A DNA stretch of 64,000 nucleotides from Pseudomonas sp. HR96 (GCF_034059295.1 NZ_CP139141.1:310001-374000); one strand, 5' to 3'; shown: positions 1 to 8,550, numbered from the stretch's first letter. Numbers and translations: made by a program. Notes: generated by a model not told the origin, from the letters alone.

Positions 1-13
1 GAGGAGTGAACCA

Positions 14-928
14 ATGCGCGTAACCACAGCCCAGACCCAGGCCATGATCAGTGGCAGCCTTAACCGCAACGGCAGCGCCATGGCCCATCTGCACGCGCAG
101 ATGGCCAGCGGCTTGCGCCTGCAGAAACCCTCCGATGACCCGGTCGCCAGCGTGCGTGTGCTGCGTCTGCAGCGCGAGGAGGCGGCACTGGACCAGTACG
201 GGAAGAACATCGATAACCTCAGCCACCGCCTGGCGGCCCAGGAGACGGGGCTGAAGTCGGGCTCCGAGGCCTTGCTCAACCTCAACGACCTGCTGCTGTG
301 GGCCAGCAATGGCGCCAATACCGCCGAGGACCTGCGCAGCATGGCCGGCCAGATGCAAAGTCTGGAGCAGAGCCTGGTGGCCTTGTTCAACGGGCGCGAC
401 GAAGACGGGCGCTATCGCTTCGCCGGTACCCGCACCGACACGCCGGCGCTGACCTTCGATCCGGCCAGCGGCCGCTACAGCCTCAGCGGCAACGATCAGC
501 ACCGCCAGGCGGCGGTGGCCAACGGGGTGCTGGTCAAGGAAAACGTCACGCTGCACGAAGTGCTGGGCGCCAATCCTGAGCTGCTCAACGACCTGCATGC
601 TTTGGTGCAGACCCTTCAGGATCCGGCCCTGGACCCCGCCGACCCGGCCGTGCAGGCCCAGCTCAAGGGCATGCTCGGGCGGGTCGACGACAGCCATCGC
701 GCCTTGCTCGGGATGATGACCGAACTGGGCAGCCGGCAGAATCATCTAAGCCTGCTGGCCGAAGGCAACGAGGACGCCTCGATCGTCCACCAGAACCTGC
801 GTGAGCAGCTGACCGCGCTGGACTACCCCAAGGCGACCGTGGCGCTGGCTCAGCACGAGTTGGCCATGCAGGCGTCGCAGAAGACCTACCTGAAGATCGG
901 CGCGCTGTCGCTGTTCAACCTGATGTGA
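14..928 (+). CDS. flgL: Flagellar hook-filament junction protein FlgL, short form
   Basis: FlgL (HAP3) is exported by the flagellar type III system and joins the hook to the filament with FlgK. The 304-residue product has a flagellin-type N-terminus with the conserved SGLRLQKPSDDP motif at residues 31-42. A helical C-terminus ends in a Gln/Ala heptad-like stretch (residues ~280-304), and the middle (~135-200) is a small variable domain. A GAGGAG ribosome binding site lies just before the ATG. The polar FlgL of P. aeruginosa is, as I recall, about 440 residues, so this version is compact. The gene is followed by an uncharacterised gene rather than by flagellin genes, so it may belong to a second flagellar system (inference). 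The family call is firm; which flagellar system is not. Confidence 0.88.
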   Translation: MRVTTAQTQAMISGSLNRNGSAMAHLHAQMASGLRLQKPSDDPVASVRVLRLQREEAALDQYGKNIDNLSHRLAAQETGLKSGSEALLNLNDLLLWASNGANTAEDLRSMAGQMQSLEQSLVALFNGRDEDGRYRFAGTRTDTPALTFDPASGRYSLSGNDQHRQAAVANGVLVKENVTLHEVLGANPELLNDLHALVQTLQDPALDPADPAVQAQLKGMLGRVDDSHRALLGMMTELGSRQNHLSLLAEGNEDASIVHQNLREQLTALDYPKATVALAQHELAMQASQKTYLKIGALSLFNLM

Positions 929-935
929 TGACCGC

Positions 936-1961
936 GTGAAGATCGATCAGCTCGCCACTCGGGCTTGCGCGCCCCCCGGACTGCATTGGCCGGCGCCGGC
1001 AGCCGCCGCTGCCGAGCCCGCTGCGCGGCAGGCCGGCGCGGCGCTGGCGCGTCAGCCCGGCCAGGCGGCCGAGCAGGCGCTGCAGTTCAACCGCGACGCT
1101 TCGTTGCAGCAGGTGGCCCTGGACTACCTGGGCCGGCTCGAAGAGCGCGCCGTCGGTGTGCTGCAAACGCTGGCGGCGCGGCGCTCGGCGTCTGCCGAAA
1201 GCGCGCTGCAAGGTGCCCGAGCCGGGCTCGAGCGGACGCTGGAGCAGCGCGCGGCGGGGCTGGGTGAGGTGCTTGACGGGCAGTTGCGCGCCGGGCCGGC
1301 AACCCGCGCGCGGGTGCAGTTCGAGGTGGCCGGCCTGGCATCGTTGCGCGCCGTGCAGGCGGCCGGCGCCGAGACCTTGTTGTTCAGCGTCGGCCCTCAG
1401 GCCGGCGGACCGCTGGCGGTGGTGCTGGACGAGCACCTGGGCCCTGCGCGCCTGTTGCGCCGCTTCAATGCCAGCCTCGGCCAGGCCGGTGTGCAGGTGC
1501 GGGTCGAGGCAGACAGCCGCTTGCTGTTCGAGATCGACGAAGCGGCCTGGCCGGCGTTGCGCGAACACCTGGCGATCCGCGGTGAGGGGCGCCTGTTTGC
1601 CGCCACTGGCTGGCAGGTGCCGCCGCTGCGCGAGCAGAGCCTGCAGGCCGAGTTGCGCCAGGCGCCCGCCGGCCCGGTGTTGCGCGCCTTGGGCGAGCAG
1701 GTGCTGGAGCGTATTCGAGCCGCCCGCGAGTACTTTCAACAGCAGCAGAGCCAGCTGCGCCAACAGCTGGGCGGGGAGACCCGGGCGGCAGCGGAAAAAC
1801 GCCGCGTGGCACTGGACTTCGTCGAGCGTCTGAACGACGCCAAAACCACGGCCGCTGGCGCTCCCAGCCATTTTCAGTTGAACGCCCGGGCTGCCAGCGT
1901 CAACCGCGCCATCGCCCGTTCGGCGCTCACGCGCCGCTCTGTTCTGGGCCTGTTGGCTTGA
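936..1961 (+). CDS. Uncharacterised Ala/Arg-rich protein, flgL-linked
   Basis: Not confidently recognised. The 341-residue product starts at a GTG 7 bases after the flgL stop; the ATG at 928 runs into a stop after three codons. The sequence is very rich in Ala, Arg, Leu and Gln. It has likely helical or coiled stretches at residues ~45-125 and ~230-290 flanking a more mixed alpha/beta-looking section (~130-225). There is no signal peptide or membrane segment. The tight spacing implies co-transcription with flgL. In described lateral flagellar clusters a gene named lafW follows flgKL, so position makes a LafW-like hook-associated role possible, but that rests on position alone. Confidence 0.6.
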   Translation: MKIDQLATRACAPPGLHWPAPAAAAAEPAARQAGAALARQPGQAAEQALQFNRDASLQQVALDYLGRLEERAVGVLQTLAARRSASAESALQGARAGLERTLEQRAAGLGEVLDGQLRAGPATRARVQFEVAGLASLRAVQAAGAETLLFSVGPQAGGPLAVVLDEHLGPARLLRRFNASLGQAGVQVRVEADSRLLFEIDEAAWPALREHLAIRGEGRLFAATGWQVPPLREQSLQAELRQAPAGPVLRALGEQVLERIRAAREYFQQQQSQLRQQLGGETRAAAEKRRVALDFVERLNDAKTTAAGAPSHFQLNARAASVNRAIARSALTRRSVLGLLA

Positions 1962-2070
1962 GCGCCGTTGGTCTGCGCAGGCTTGCCGGGACGGCATTTG
2001 TCGTGCTGTCGTGTCATGAAATGAGCAGTCCCTGACACATTAGCTCACCTATAGCGCAAAAGGTTTCGCC

Positions 2071-2616
2071 ATGCACGACCCTTCTGCAGCGGCCTTCTGG
2101 TGTTCGACCTCGGCCCTTGTCCTCTTGTTGACGGCAGTGATCCTGCTCGGCGTGATCGCCTGGAGCAGCGTGGCGACCTTGCTGTTGCGTCGACGAGAAC
2201 TGGCCAACGGCCATACGCGGGTGTTGATCTGGGACGCCAAGGTGGCCCTGCGCCGGGTCGAAACCGTGTTCGAGCGGTTTTTCTGGGGCGGCTACTGGCA
2301 GCCGGCGCGCAGTTTCCAGGAGGTCATGGGCGACCTCGGCGGCACGCCACTGGACACCAGCCTGGCGGCGCTGAAGCTGCATTGCCGCGTGCTCGACGAG
2401 GAAATGGGCGAGGGCAATTGGCATTGGCTCAAGGACGCCCGCGAGCTGAGCAATGTCGCCACCTCACTGGCCCGCCAGCGTTTTCTCATGGAGTGCGCCG
2501 AACCGGCCCAGGCCGGCGAGATCAATGGCGAACTGGAGATGCTGGTGTACACCTGGACCACCCAGCTGCGCACTTTCGAGCACCATCTGGACAGTCTGGA
2601 AAATGAGTATTCCTAG
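2071..2616 (+). CDS. Uncharacterised single-pass membrane protein
   Basis: Not recognised. The 181-residue product has one strong membrane segment near the N-terminus (residues ~14-38), then an RRR positive stop and a cytoplasmic region of ~140 residues rich in Trp, Leu and Glu that looks alpha-helical. The region before the ATG has only a weak AAGG-like ribosome binding site. It lies 109 bases after the flgL-linked gene on the same strand and could be part of the same unit. Coding character is supported by strong GC bias at third positions. No enzymatic motif is visible. Confidence 0.55.
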   Translation: MHDPSAAAFWCSTSALVLLLTAVILLGVIAWSSVATLLLRRRELANGHTRVLIWDAKVALRRVETVFERFFWGGYWQPARSFQEVMGDLGGTPLDTSLAALKLHCRVLDEEMGEGNWHWLKDARELSNVATSLARQRFLMECAEPAQAGEINGELEMLVYTWTTQLRTFEHHLDSLENEYS

Positions 2617-2625
2617 GCGCAGACG

Positions 2626-2656
2626 CGGCCTGGCCACCCGAGAGGGCGCCAGGCCG
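2626..2656. terminator. Stem-loop between convergent genes, REP-like
   Basis: An 8-base inverted repeat (CGGCCTGG at 2626-2633, CCAGGCCG at 2649-2656) lies between the convergent ends of the membrane-protein gene and the nitroreductase gene. Its right half (GCGCCAGGCCGGTTTGA) is shared almost exactly with the repeat at 8258-8279 and, inverted, with 8504-8530. It is therefore either a shared terminator-type palindrome or a member of the same REP family. There is no T-run on the + strand. Confidence 0.45.
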
Positions 2657-2664
2657 GTTTGACC

Positions 2665-3321
2665 TCAAAGCCAGCTCACCACCGTTGCTTCGGGCAGGCG
2701 GGACTTGGGCAGCTTGGCATTGAAGTCGCTCTCGGCGCGGTAGCCCAGAGCCGCCACCACCACGCTGGTATAGCCCTTCTCGCGCAGGCCCAGGGCCTTG
2801 TCGAGGGCGCGGAAGTCGCAGCCTTCGATCGGTGTGGCGTCGACACCGCTGGCGGCGGCCGCCAGCAGCAGGGTGCCGAGGGCCAGGTAAGTCTGCTTTT
2901 CCATCCAGTGCTGCAGGTCTTTCTGGTCATAGCGGTGCAGGTTGACGTAGCTCAGGCGGCTGGCGGCGGTGCCGGCCTTGGCCTGTTCGGTGTCGAAGCG
3001 ACCATCGGCGGTTTCCTGGGCCAGCACGGCGTCCAGGTGCTCGTCGGTCATGCTGGTGCGGGTGCAGAACACGATCACGTGGGAGGCGTTGAGCACCTTG
3101 CCCTCGTTGTAGGCATAGCCTTCGTGCATGCCGGCGGCGGCGATCTGCTGGCGCGCTTCGGGGGTGGCCGCGACGACGAAATGCCAGGGCTGCGAGTTGA
3201 CCGACGACGGCGCGTGGCGCAGCAGGGTCAGCAGCTCCTGGAAGGTCTCGTCGGGGATGCGCTTGGCGGCGTCGTAGGCCTTGGTGGTGTAGCGGGTCTT
3301 GGACAGGCTGTGCAGGCTCAT
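2665..3321 (-). CDS. nfsB: Oxygen-insensitive NAD(P)H nitroreductase, NfsB type
   Basis: A cytoplasmic FMN enzyme that reduces nitroaromatics, quinones and pteridines with NAD(P)H. The 218-residue length and co-linear motifs match E. coli NfsB. These include the KTRYTTKAYD start, the SSVNSQPWHF flavin-binding region (~39-48), ASHVIVFC (~80), QETADGRF (~102) and the C-terminal KGYTSVVVAALGYRAESDFN-KLPKSRLP section. The gene is convergent with the gene at 2071 and lies 28 bases downstream of the quinone-oxidoreductase-like gene on the same strand. The two probably form a redox operon under the divergent LysR gene. The natural substrate cannot be told from sequence. Confidence 0.9.
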   Translation of the reverse strand: MSLHSLSKTRYTTKAYDAAKRIPDETFQELLTLLRHAPSSVNSQPWHFVVAATPEARQQIAAAGMHEGYAYNEGKVLNASHVIVFCTRTSMTDEHLDAVLAQETADGRFDTEQAKAGTAASRLSYVNLHRYDQKDLQHWMEKQTYLALGTLLLAAAASGVDATPIEGCDFRALDKALGLREKGYTSVVVAALGYRAESDFNAKLPKSRLPEATVVSWL

Positions 3322-3349
3322 TTCGGTCTATTCCAGTAATGGATTCGGG

Positions 3350-4354
3350 TCAGAAACCTTCGAGGACGATCTTGCCTTGGGCACGGCCGCTTTCCAGCAG
3401 CTGGTGCGCACGGCGCAGGTTGGCGGCATTGATGGTGCCGTAGTGTTCGCCAAAGGTGGTTTTCAGCACACCCTGGTCGACCAGCTCGGCCACCCGCTCG
3501 AGCAGTTCATGCTGGCGAATCATGTCGGCGGTCTGGTACAGCGAGCGGGTGAACATCAACTCCCAGTGCAGCGACAGCGCCTTGCGCTTCATCGGCACCA
3601 CATCGAGGCTGGCCGGGTCGTCGATCAGGGCCAGCTTGCCTTGCGGTTGCAGCGCTTCGATCAGCTGCTCGAAGTGGCTGTCGGTGTGGGTCAGGCTGGC
3701 CACATGGGTGACCTCGCCGACGCCAGCGGCCTGCAACTGGGCGAGCAGCGGTTGATGGTGGTCGATCACATGATGGGCGCCCAGATCGCTCACCCACTGG
3801 CGGGTTGCTTCGCGCGAGGCGGTGCCGATCACGGTCATCTGCGTGAGTTGCCGCGCCAGCTGCACGAGGATCGAACCGACTCCGCCGGCCGCGCCGACCA
3901 CCAGCAGGCTTTGCCCGGCACCGCCGCCTTCGGCGACGCCAAGGCGGTCGAACAGCAGCTCCCAGGCAGTGATCGCGGTCAGCGGCAGGGCGGCGGCCTG
4001 GGCGTCGCCGAGGCTGCGGGGCTTGTGCCCGACCAGGCGCTCGTCGACCAGGTGCAGTTCGCTGTTGGTGCCCGGGCGGATCAGCGAGCCGGCGTAGAAG
4101 ACTTCGTCGCCGGCCTTGAACAAGGTGACGTCATTGCCCACGGCCTTGACCACGCCGACAGCGTCCCAGCCGAGCACCCGCGGTTCAGTCACGGCGACGC
4201 CGGCGCGAATCTTGGTGTCGACCGGGTTCACCGACACGGCGCGGACCTGCACCAGCAGGTCGCGCGGGCCGGGCGTCGGTTCGGGCAGGTCGATGTCGAT
4301 CAACGCATCGGCGACGTCGATGGGGCCGTTGCGGGTGTAGGCGATAGCTTTCAT
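3350..4354 (-). CDS. Zinc-type alcohol dehydrogenase-like / quinone oxidoreductase (MDR family)
   Basis: A 334-residue medium-chain dehydrogenase/reductase. An N-terminal GroES-like domain (VSVNPVDTKIRAG at ~40-52, GWDAVGVV at ~62-69) is followed by a Rossmann domain with AAGGVG at 155-160 for NADPH. Typical zinc-ligand cysteines are absent, as in the zinc-independent quinone oxidoreductase branch. The reading frame stays open far upstream, but the ATG at 4354 has a well-placed AGGAG and starts the family-typical MKAIAY sequence, so I chose it. The gene diverges from a LysR regulator, its likely controller, and precedes nfsB. Suggested role: NADPH-dependent reduction of quinones or reactive enones (inference). 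Confidence 0.85.
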   Translation of the reverse strand: MKAIAYTRNGPIDVADALIDIDLPEPTPGPRDLLVQVRAVSVNPVDTKIRAGVAVTEPRVLGWDAVGVVKAVGNDVTLFKAGDEVFYAGSLIRPGTNSELHLVDERLVGHKPRSLGDAQAAALPLTAITAWELLFDRLGVAEGGGAGQSLLVVGAAGGVGSILVQLARQLTQMTVIGTASREATRQWVSDLGAHHVIDHHQPLLAQLQAAGVGEVTHVASLTHTDSHFEQLIEALQPQGKLALIDDPASLDVVPMKRKALSLHWELMFTRSLYQTADMIRQHELLERVAELVDQGVLKTTFGEHYGTINAANLRRAHQLLESGRAQGKIVLEGF

Positions 4355-4440
4355 GGCGAAGCTCCTGAAGGGGGTGTCAGTACATGGGACCAGTCTGTGC
4401 TTCCGCTGACTCCGGAAAAAGAGGCAAAATCGGGTAGCAC

Positions 4441-4459
4441 TTTCACTGGAGCCGTGAAA
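4441..4459. promoter_or_regulatory. Candidate LysR operator in the divergent promoter region
   Basis: A perfect inverted repeat TTTCAC-N7-GTGAAA sits directly before the ATG of the LysR gene, in the 105-base gap between it and the divergent oxidoreductase gene. LysR proteins usually bind interrupted dyads in such divergent regions. Its overlap with the LysR translation start fits autorepression. Assignment is by position and symmetry only. Confidence 0.4.
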
Positions 4460-5368
4460 ATGGTTCGTCTTGATGACCTCGGTCTGTTCGTGCGTTCGGC
4501 CGCGCTGGGCAGTTTTTCCAATGCCGCGCGTGAGGCCGGCCTGTTGCCGGGCCAGGTCAGCGCGGCGATCCAGCGCCTGGAGCGCGAGCTGGATGTGCGG
4601 TTGTTTGCCCGTTCCACCCGCAGCCTGCGCCTGACCGCCGAGGGCGAGCGCTATCTGGATCACGCCAGCGAGGCCCTGCATGCGCTGCAGGCCGGTCAGG
4701 AGCAGCTGCGTGGCGAGGACACGCAGTTGCAGGGTGTGTTGCAAGTGTCGGCGCCTTCGGACCTGGGCCGCAATGTGCTGCTGCCATGGCTGACCGAGTT
4801 TCGCCGCGAGCACTCGGCGCTGACCCTGCGCATGCATGTATCCGATCAGTTGGCCGATGTCTTTCGCGACCCGGTCGACGTCGCCATCCGCTATGGGCAC
4901 ATGCAGGACGCCAGCTATGTGGCCATGACGCTGCTGGCGGACAACTGCCGGGTGCTGGTGGCCGCGCCCGCCTATGTCGAGCGCCAAGGCGCGCCCCAGA
5001 GTCTCGAAGAGCTGAGTCGGCACGCCTGCCTGTGCTACACACTGGGCGGGCGAGTGCATGATCGTTGGCTGTTTCCGGCGCCGGGCAACCCGCGGCGCAG
5101 TGTAGTGGTCAGCGGCACCTTGATCAGCGACGACGCCGAGCTGGTGCGGCGCTGGGCGGTGGCGGGCGAAGGCATCGCCTACAAGTCCTGGCTGGATGTG
5201 TGCGACGACGTGCGCGCCGGGCGCTTGCAGGTGCTGCTGCCCGACGTGCCTGGCGAACCCTGCCCATTGCAGCTGGTGTGCCCGCACCGCCGCCAGTATT
5301 CGCCGGCAGTGCAGCAGCTTTATCAATGGCTGCGCCTGCGCTGCGAGCAGCGCGCTAGCGCTGGATGA
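4460..5368 (+). CDS. LysR-family transcriptional regulator
   Basis: A 302-residue LysR regulator. The N-terminal winged HTH (residues ~1-60) contains the typical SFSNAAREAGLLPGQVSAAIQRLERELDVRLF pattern, followed by the periplasmic-binding-like effector domain (~90-295). The frame is open upstream, but the family-typical MVRLDDLGLF start fits the ATG at 4460. The divergent oxidoreductase and nfsB are its probable targets. The end overlaps the convergent GTPase gene by 14 bases. The effector is unknown; by context a quinone, electrophile or oxidant. Confidence 0.88.
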   Translation: MVRLDDLGLFVRSAALGSFSNAAREAGLLPGQVSAAIQRLERELDVRLFARSTRSLRLTAEGERYLDHASEALHALQAGQEQLRGEDTQLQGVLQVSAPSDLGRNVLLPWLTEFRREHSALTLRMHVSDQLADVFRDPVDVAIRYGHMQDASYVAMTLLADNCRVLVAAPAYVERQGAPQSLEELSRHACLCYTLGGRVHDRWLFPAPGNPRRSVVVSGTLISDDAELVRRWAVAGEGIAYKSWLDVCDDVRAGRLQVLLPDVPGEPCPLQLVCPHRRQYSPAVQQLYQWLRLRCEQRASAG

Positions 5369-6848
5369 GCGAGAACAGTGACGCGGCCGCATGCCTCACC
5401 CGCTTGATCTCGCGGCTGGCAGAGAACTCGCCGGCCTCCTGGCGACGGCGGTTGAGCTGCACGTTGAGGCCTTCCTCGTAGCGTTCCTGCAACAATGCCA
5501 GCAAGGCCGGCACGTTGAAATGCGGCTGCTCTTCGGGCACCGCCAGCGGCACGATGTGATCGAGGTCGAGCAGCTCGCGGTTGTAGTCCAGCGCCTGCTT
5601 GATGAGCTTCGCCTGGGCCGGGTCCTCAGGGTTCCAGGCGCCGGGCGGCACCAGCCGGTCGACCTGGTTCATCACGCCGACCAGTACCGGCGGCTTGCGG
5701 TCGTTGTTGGCGCTTTCCCAGGCCTCGATCAGGCCGCGAAAGTGCTGGTCCAGAGCACGGGCCGGCTGGTTGGCCTTGAGCACCCAGAGCACCAGGTCGC
5801 AGTCGATGACCTGCTCGAAGAGTTTCTTTTCCAGTTTGCCATCGCCATTGAGCCCAGGCAGGTCGACCAGGTTCATGGCCTCTTCGCCGTCTACCGAGCA
5901 GGCGTAGACCTGCACCTTGTCGGTGGCGGGCAGGGCACTGACCTCGGCGCGGATGCTCGCGGTCAGGACATTGACCAAAGTCGACTTGCCGGCGCCAACC
6001 TGGCCGATCAGGCACACGCGCAGGGCCTCGGGCGCGGCCGCCATGCGCTCACGGTCTTCGTCAGAGGCGTCGCTGCGCGGCAGGTCGGCATCGTCAAAGC
6101 GAAAGTGGCCGCCATACAGGTCGATGGCGACCTGCAAGACTTCCAGCAGCAGCAGGTGCTTGAGGCGCAGCTGGAACTCATCGCTGAGCCCGCCCAAAGC
6201 CTTGTCCGACAGATGCCCGCGCAGCTCGGCGAGCACCCCTTGCGGGGAAAACCAGCGGGCCTTGCGGTACAGGTTATAGGCGTTCATCAGCCATGGCCCG
6301 TAACGCTCGACCCGTTCGCCGAGGGTCATCAGCGAGGAGATCTTCATGCGCTCGATCATCGGCACGTTGGCCTTGAGCACCTCGCGGTAGCGGCGGCTGA
6401 CCTGCTCGGCGATGGCCAGGAATTCGATGGGGGTGAAGGCCCAGGCGGCGGTGTCGGGATTGTCGCTGTAGCGTGCGGCAACCAGGCGCAGCACCTCCAG
6501 GCCGAGGTCCGGCAAGGCTGGCCACTCGGGCTGCACGGCGAGCATCTGCTGCACGTGGGGCAGCACGGCGGCGTGGGCCTGGCGGTCACGCTCGGTCCAG
6601 TAGCTCGGGGTTTCCAGCGATTGCTCGAGGGCGACGTCCAGTGCCGGCACCGCCTGGGTGCGCACGCGGCGCTTGAGCACCCACCACGGCAGCAGGCCCA
6701 TCAGCAGCAGGACCACCAGCACCACCACGAACGGCAGCAAATAGCCGAAGTGGAACACTGCATACACTCCGAAGCCGGCCAGCGCCAGCAGCGGCGCCAG
6801 GGCGGCGATCAGCAGCAGTGGCAGCGTACGTTCAAGGAGTCTTGTCAT
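5355..6848 (-). CDS. Membrane-anchored GTPase, distal gene of a GTPase pair
   Basis: A 497-residue protein with two N-terminal hydrophobic segments (~8-31 and ~35-57), a long helical region (~65-270) and a C-terminal GTPase domain. G1 is GQVGAGKST at 282-290, G3 DLPG at 329-332 and G4 NQVD at 394-397, all canonical. The architecture resembles YeeP/HSR1-type and bacterial dynamin-like membrane GTPases; exact function is not known. The start overlaps the end of the upstream GTPase gene by 17 bases, so the two are translationally coupled and may act as a pair. Its C-terminus overlaps the LysR gene tail. Confidence 0.8.
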   Translation of the reverse strand: MTRLLERTLPLLLIAALAPLLALAGFGVYAVFHFGYLLPFVVVLVVLLLMGLLPWWVLKRRVRTQAVPALDVALEQSLETPSYWTERDRQAHAAVLPHVQQMLAVQPEWPALPDLGLEVLRLVAARYSDNPDTAAWAFTPIEFLAIAEQVSRRYREVLKANVPMIERMKISSLMTLGERVERYGPWLMNAYNLYRKARWFSPQGVLAELRGHLSDKALGGLSDEFQLRLKHLLLLEVLQVAIDLYGGHFRFDDADLPRSDASDEDRERMAAAPEALRVCLIGQVGAGKSTLVNVLTASIRAEVSALPATDKVQVYACSVDGEEAMNLVDLPGLNGDGKLEKKLFEQVIDCDLVLWVLKANQPARALDQHFRGLIEAWESANNDRKPPVLVGVMNQVDRLVPPGAWNPEDPAQAKLIKQALDYNRELLDLDHIVPLAVPEEQPHFNVPALLALLQERYEEGLNVQLNRRRQEAGEFSASREIKRVRHAAASLFSLIQR

Positions 6849-7935
6849 CGTTGGCCACCGGCAGGATATGGTCGAAAGCCTGTTTGAACTTGGCCTTGAG
6901 GTCTTCGGAGGTCACGGCTTCGCCGCGCTGCTTCCTGTAGAAATACATGCAGGCGACCCGGCCCAGGGCGAAGGTGAAGCAGTAGCTGGCCACCGCCGCC
7001 GAGGCGCCGCCGATAGTCTGGCCGTACACCGGAATGAATTTGACCAACTGGCGCAGACCCAGCCGCGAGGCATACTGGATGCCGAACCCGGCGCCCATGG
7101 CGGCGCTGAATTCGCCGAGCAGGCGCTTGCTCCAGTCCAGCCCGTACTGGTTGGCCAGGCTGTGAAGCATCTTCGCCTGGATCGCCGGCACCGCCACCAG
7201 GCCGACCCCGGGCAGCGCATCGCTGGCCCCGGCGGCGCCGGCGTACCACATGATCTCGCGCTTGAGCTGCTGGAAGTTGAGCTCTTCGCTGTTGTCGTGG
7301 GCCTGGTCGTCGAACAGCTCGGCAAGGATCGGCAGCATCGCCTTGAGCCTGGCACTGAGCACTTCGAGGCCGACCGGCTGGCCGTCACGGCCATAGAAGT
7401 CGACGGCGATGCTGTCGATCGGGCCCCATACGCTTTCAACCTGCTCTTCGTTGTGGCGCAGGCAGCGGGCGCGATCCTCGTCGTCGAGCAGCTCGATGCC
7501 GGTCTGCACCAGCAGGGCCTGCTTGATGTGCCCGGCGCGCTTGATCTGCTTGAGTGCCTTGAGGATCTGCGATTGTTCCGGGTCTTCGGCGCGCATCACC
7601 AGGATCAGCGCATTGCTCGCCGCTTCCAGGTTGCGGATGTCTTCGGCCGGGTCGTAGTTGGCCTCGGCCAGCCCGCGGGTGTCCATGAATGCCAGCACCG
7701 GGGTGTCCTGCGGGTAAAGGTACTGCGAGGAGGTCATGGTGCAGGGCTTGAAGCCCTGGCCGACCTCGATCTTGTCCAGCCCGGTCAGCGCGCGAATCAA
7801 CGACGACTTGCCGGCGCCGGTCTTGCCCAGCAGCCACAAGGTCGGCAGGTGGTTGGCGCTGTGCACGAAGGCCGACTGCAGATTGGGGTTCTTCTCCGGG
7901 TTCAGCTTGCGGTAGATATCGCCAAGCAGACTCAT
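6832..7935 (-). CDS. GTPase with C-terminal hydrophobic domain (YcjX/DUF697-like neighbourhood)
   Basis: A 367-residue protein. An N-terminal GTPase domain carries G1 GKTGAGKSS at 37-45 and G3 DTRG at 85-88. The expected G4 NKxD is replaced by QTGIE within VQTGIELLDDED (~145). The C-terminal half has Gly/Ala-rich hydrophobic helices (~230-250, ~275-345) resembling the DUF697 membrane-interacting domain, with a PGVGLVAVPAIQAKML section. It is first in a two-gene operon with the larger membrane-anchored GTPase. Possible roles are membrane remodelling or stress response; I cannot choose between them. Confidence 0.78.
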   Translation of the reverse strand: MSLLGDIYRKLNPEKNPNLQSAFVHSANHLPTLWLLGKTGAGKSSLIRALTGLDKIEVGQGFKPCTMTSSQYLYPQDTPVLAFMDTRGLAEANYDPAEDIRNLEAASNALILVMRAEDPEQSQILKALKQIKRAGHIKQALLVQTGIELLDDEDRARCLRHNEEQVESVWGPIDSIAVDFYGRDGQPVGLEVLSARLKAMLPILAELFDDQAHDNSEELNFQQLKREIMWYAGAAGASDALPGVGLVAVPAIQAKMLHSLANQYGLDWSKRLLGEFSAAMGAGFGIQYASRLGLRQLVKFIPVYGQTIGGASAAVASYCFTFALGRVACMYFYRKQRGEAVTSEDLKAKFKQAFDHILPVANDDKTP

Positions 7936-8188
7936 GGGGCGGTGACTCCTGATAGGCAGCTCGATATGTTAGGACAACCGCTTGGGCGGGGTTGTTGCTT
8001 CAAATATCACCCCGGCCTGGCTCGCCATCTGTGACCGTTCACACGGTAGGCGTAGGAGATTCTATGGTTGCAAACAACGGTTGACTGCTCTTGATGTTCG
8101 ACGACAGCCCGCCATGCACCCAGGCGGTCATAGGTAATGCCACTGGAACGGCACGTTCGAAGCAAATGTATGCGCCGGCGAAGCTGGC

Positions 8189-8339
8189 GATAGGCCGCGC
8201 GGGCGGCCGGTGGTCGTGATTGAATTTCAGGACAGACGTGGGAGGGGCAAAGCCCCGAGAGGCCGCCAGGCCGGTTTGATCTTCGGGCGCCCGGCGAAAT
8301 GTCCAATATGGCCACCACCGGCCGCCCGCGCGGCCTATC
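8189..8339. repeat. 26-bp perfect inverted repeat pair (arms 8189-8214 and 8314-8339)
   Basis: The left arm begins GATAGGCCGCGCGGGCGG and its exact reverse complement occupies 8314-8339, with 99 bases between. Related sequence (GCCGCCCGCGCGGCC) recurs at 49098-49112 between two sulfur operons. The arms are flanked by REP-type GCCGGCGAAGCTGGCGA sequence. It fits a BIME-like composite of REP palindromes. No transposase is associated. Confidence 0.7.
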
Positions 8340-8550
8340 GCGGGCTTCGCGCGCTCCCACATCTGTTTCGATTTATATGCATTCAGTGGCATCACCGCGA
8401 CTGCCTTCGCTGTTCGACGACAGACCGCCATGTACCAAGGCGGTCCTGTAGGAACCGACAAAGCTGGCGAGGACGGCGACGCATTTCCCCTGCCAAGCCA
8501 TAAATCAAACCGGCCTGCGGCCTCTCGGGGGCTTTGCCCCCTCCCACGTC
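8235..8550. repeat. Near-perfect inverted repeat pair, 46-47 bp arms (8235-8280 and 8504-8550)
   Basis: The left arm runs from GACGTGGGAGGGGCAAAGCC to GGCCGGTTTGAT; the right arm is its reverse complement apart from about three single-base insertions or deletions. The arms are 223 bases apart and interleave with the 26-bp pair. The distal third of the arm (CCAGGCCGGTTTGA) also occurs at 2649-2662. It could be a REP/BIME composite or the ends of a small non-autonomous element; no target-site duplication was seen. Confidence 0.7.

Noticed and set aside
3350..5392. One long minus-strand open frame spanning the oxidoreductase and extending through the LysR region
   Set aside because: Only 3350-4354 has family similarity, and its ATG has a good ribosome binding site. 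The upstream part is antisense to the LysR gene.
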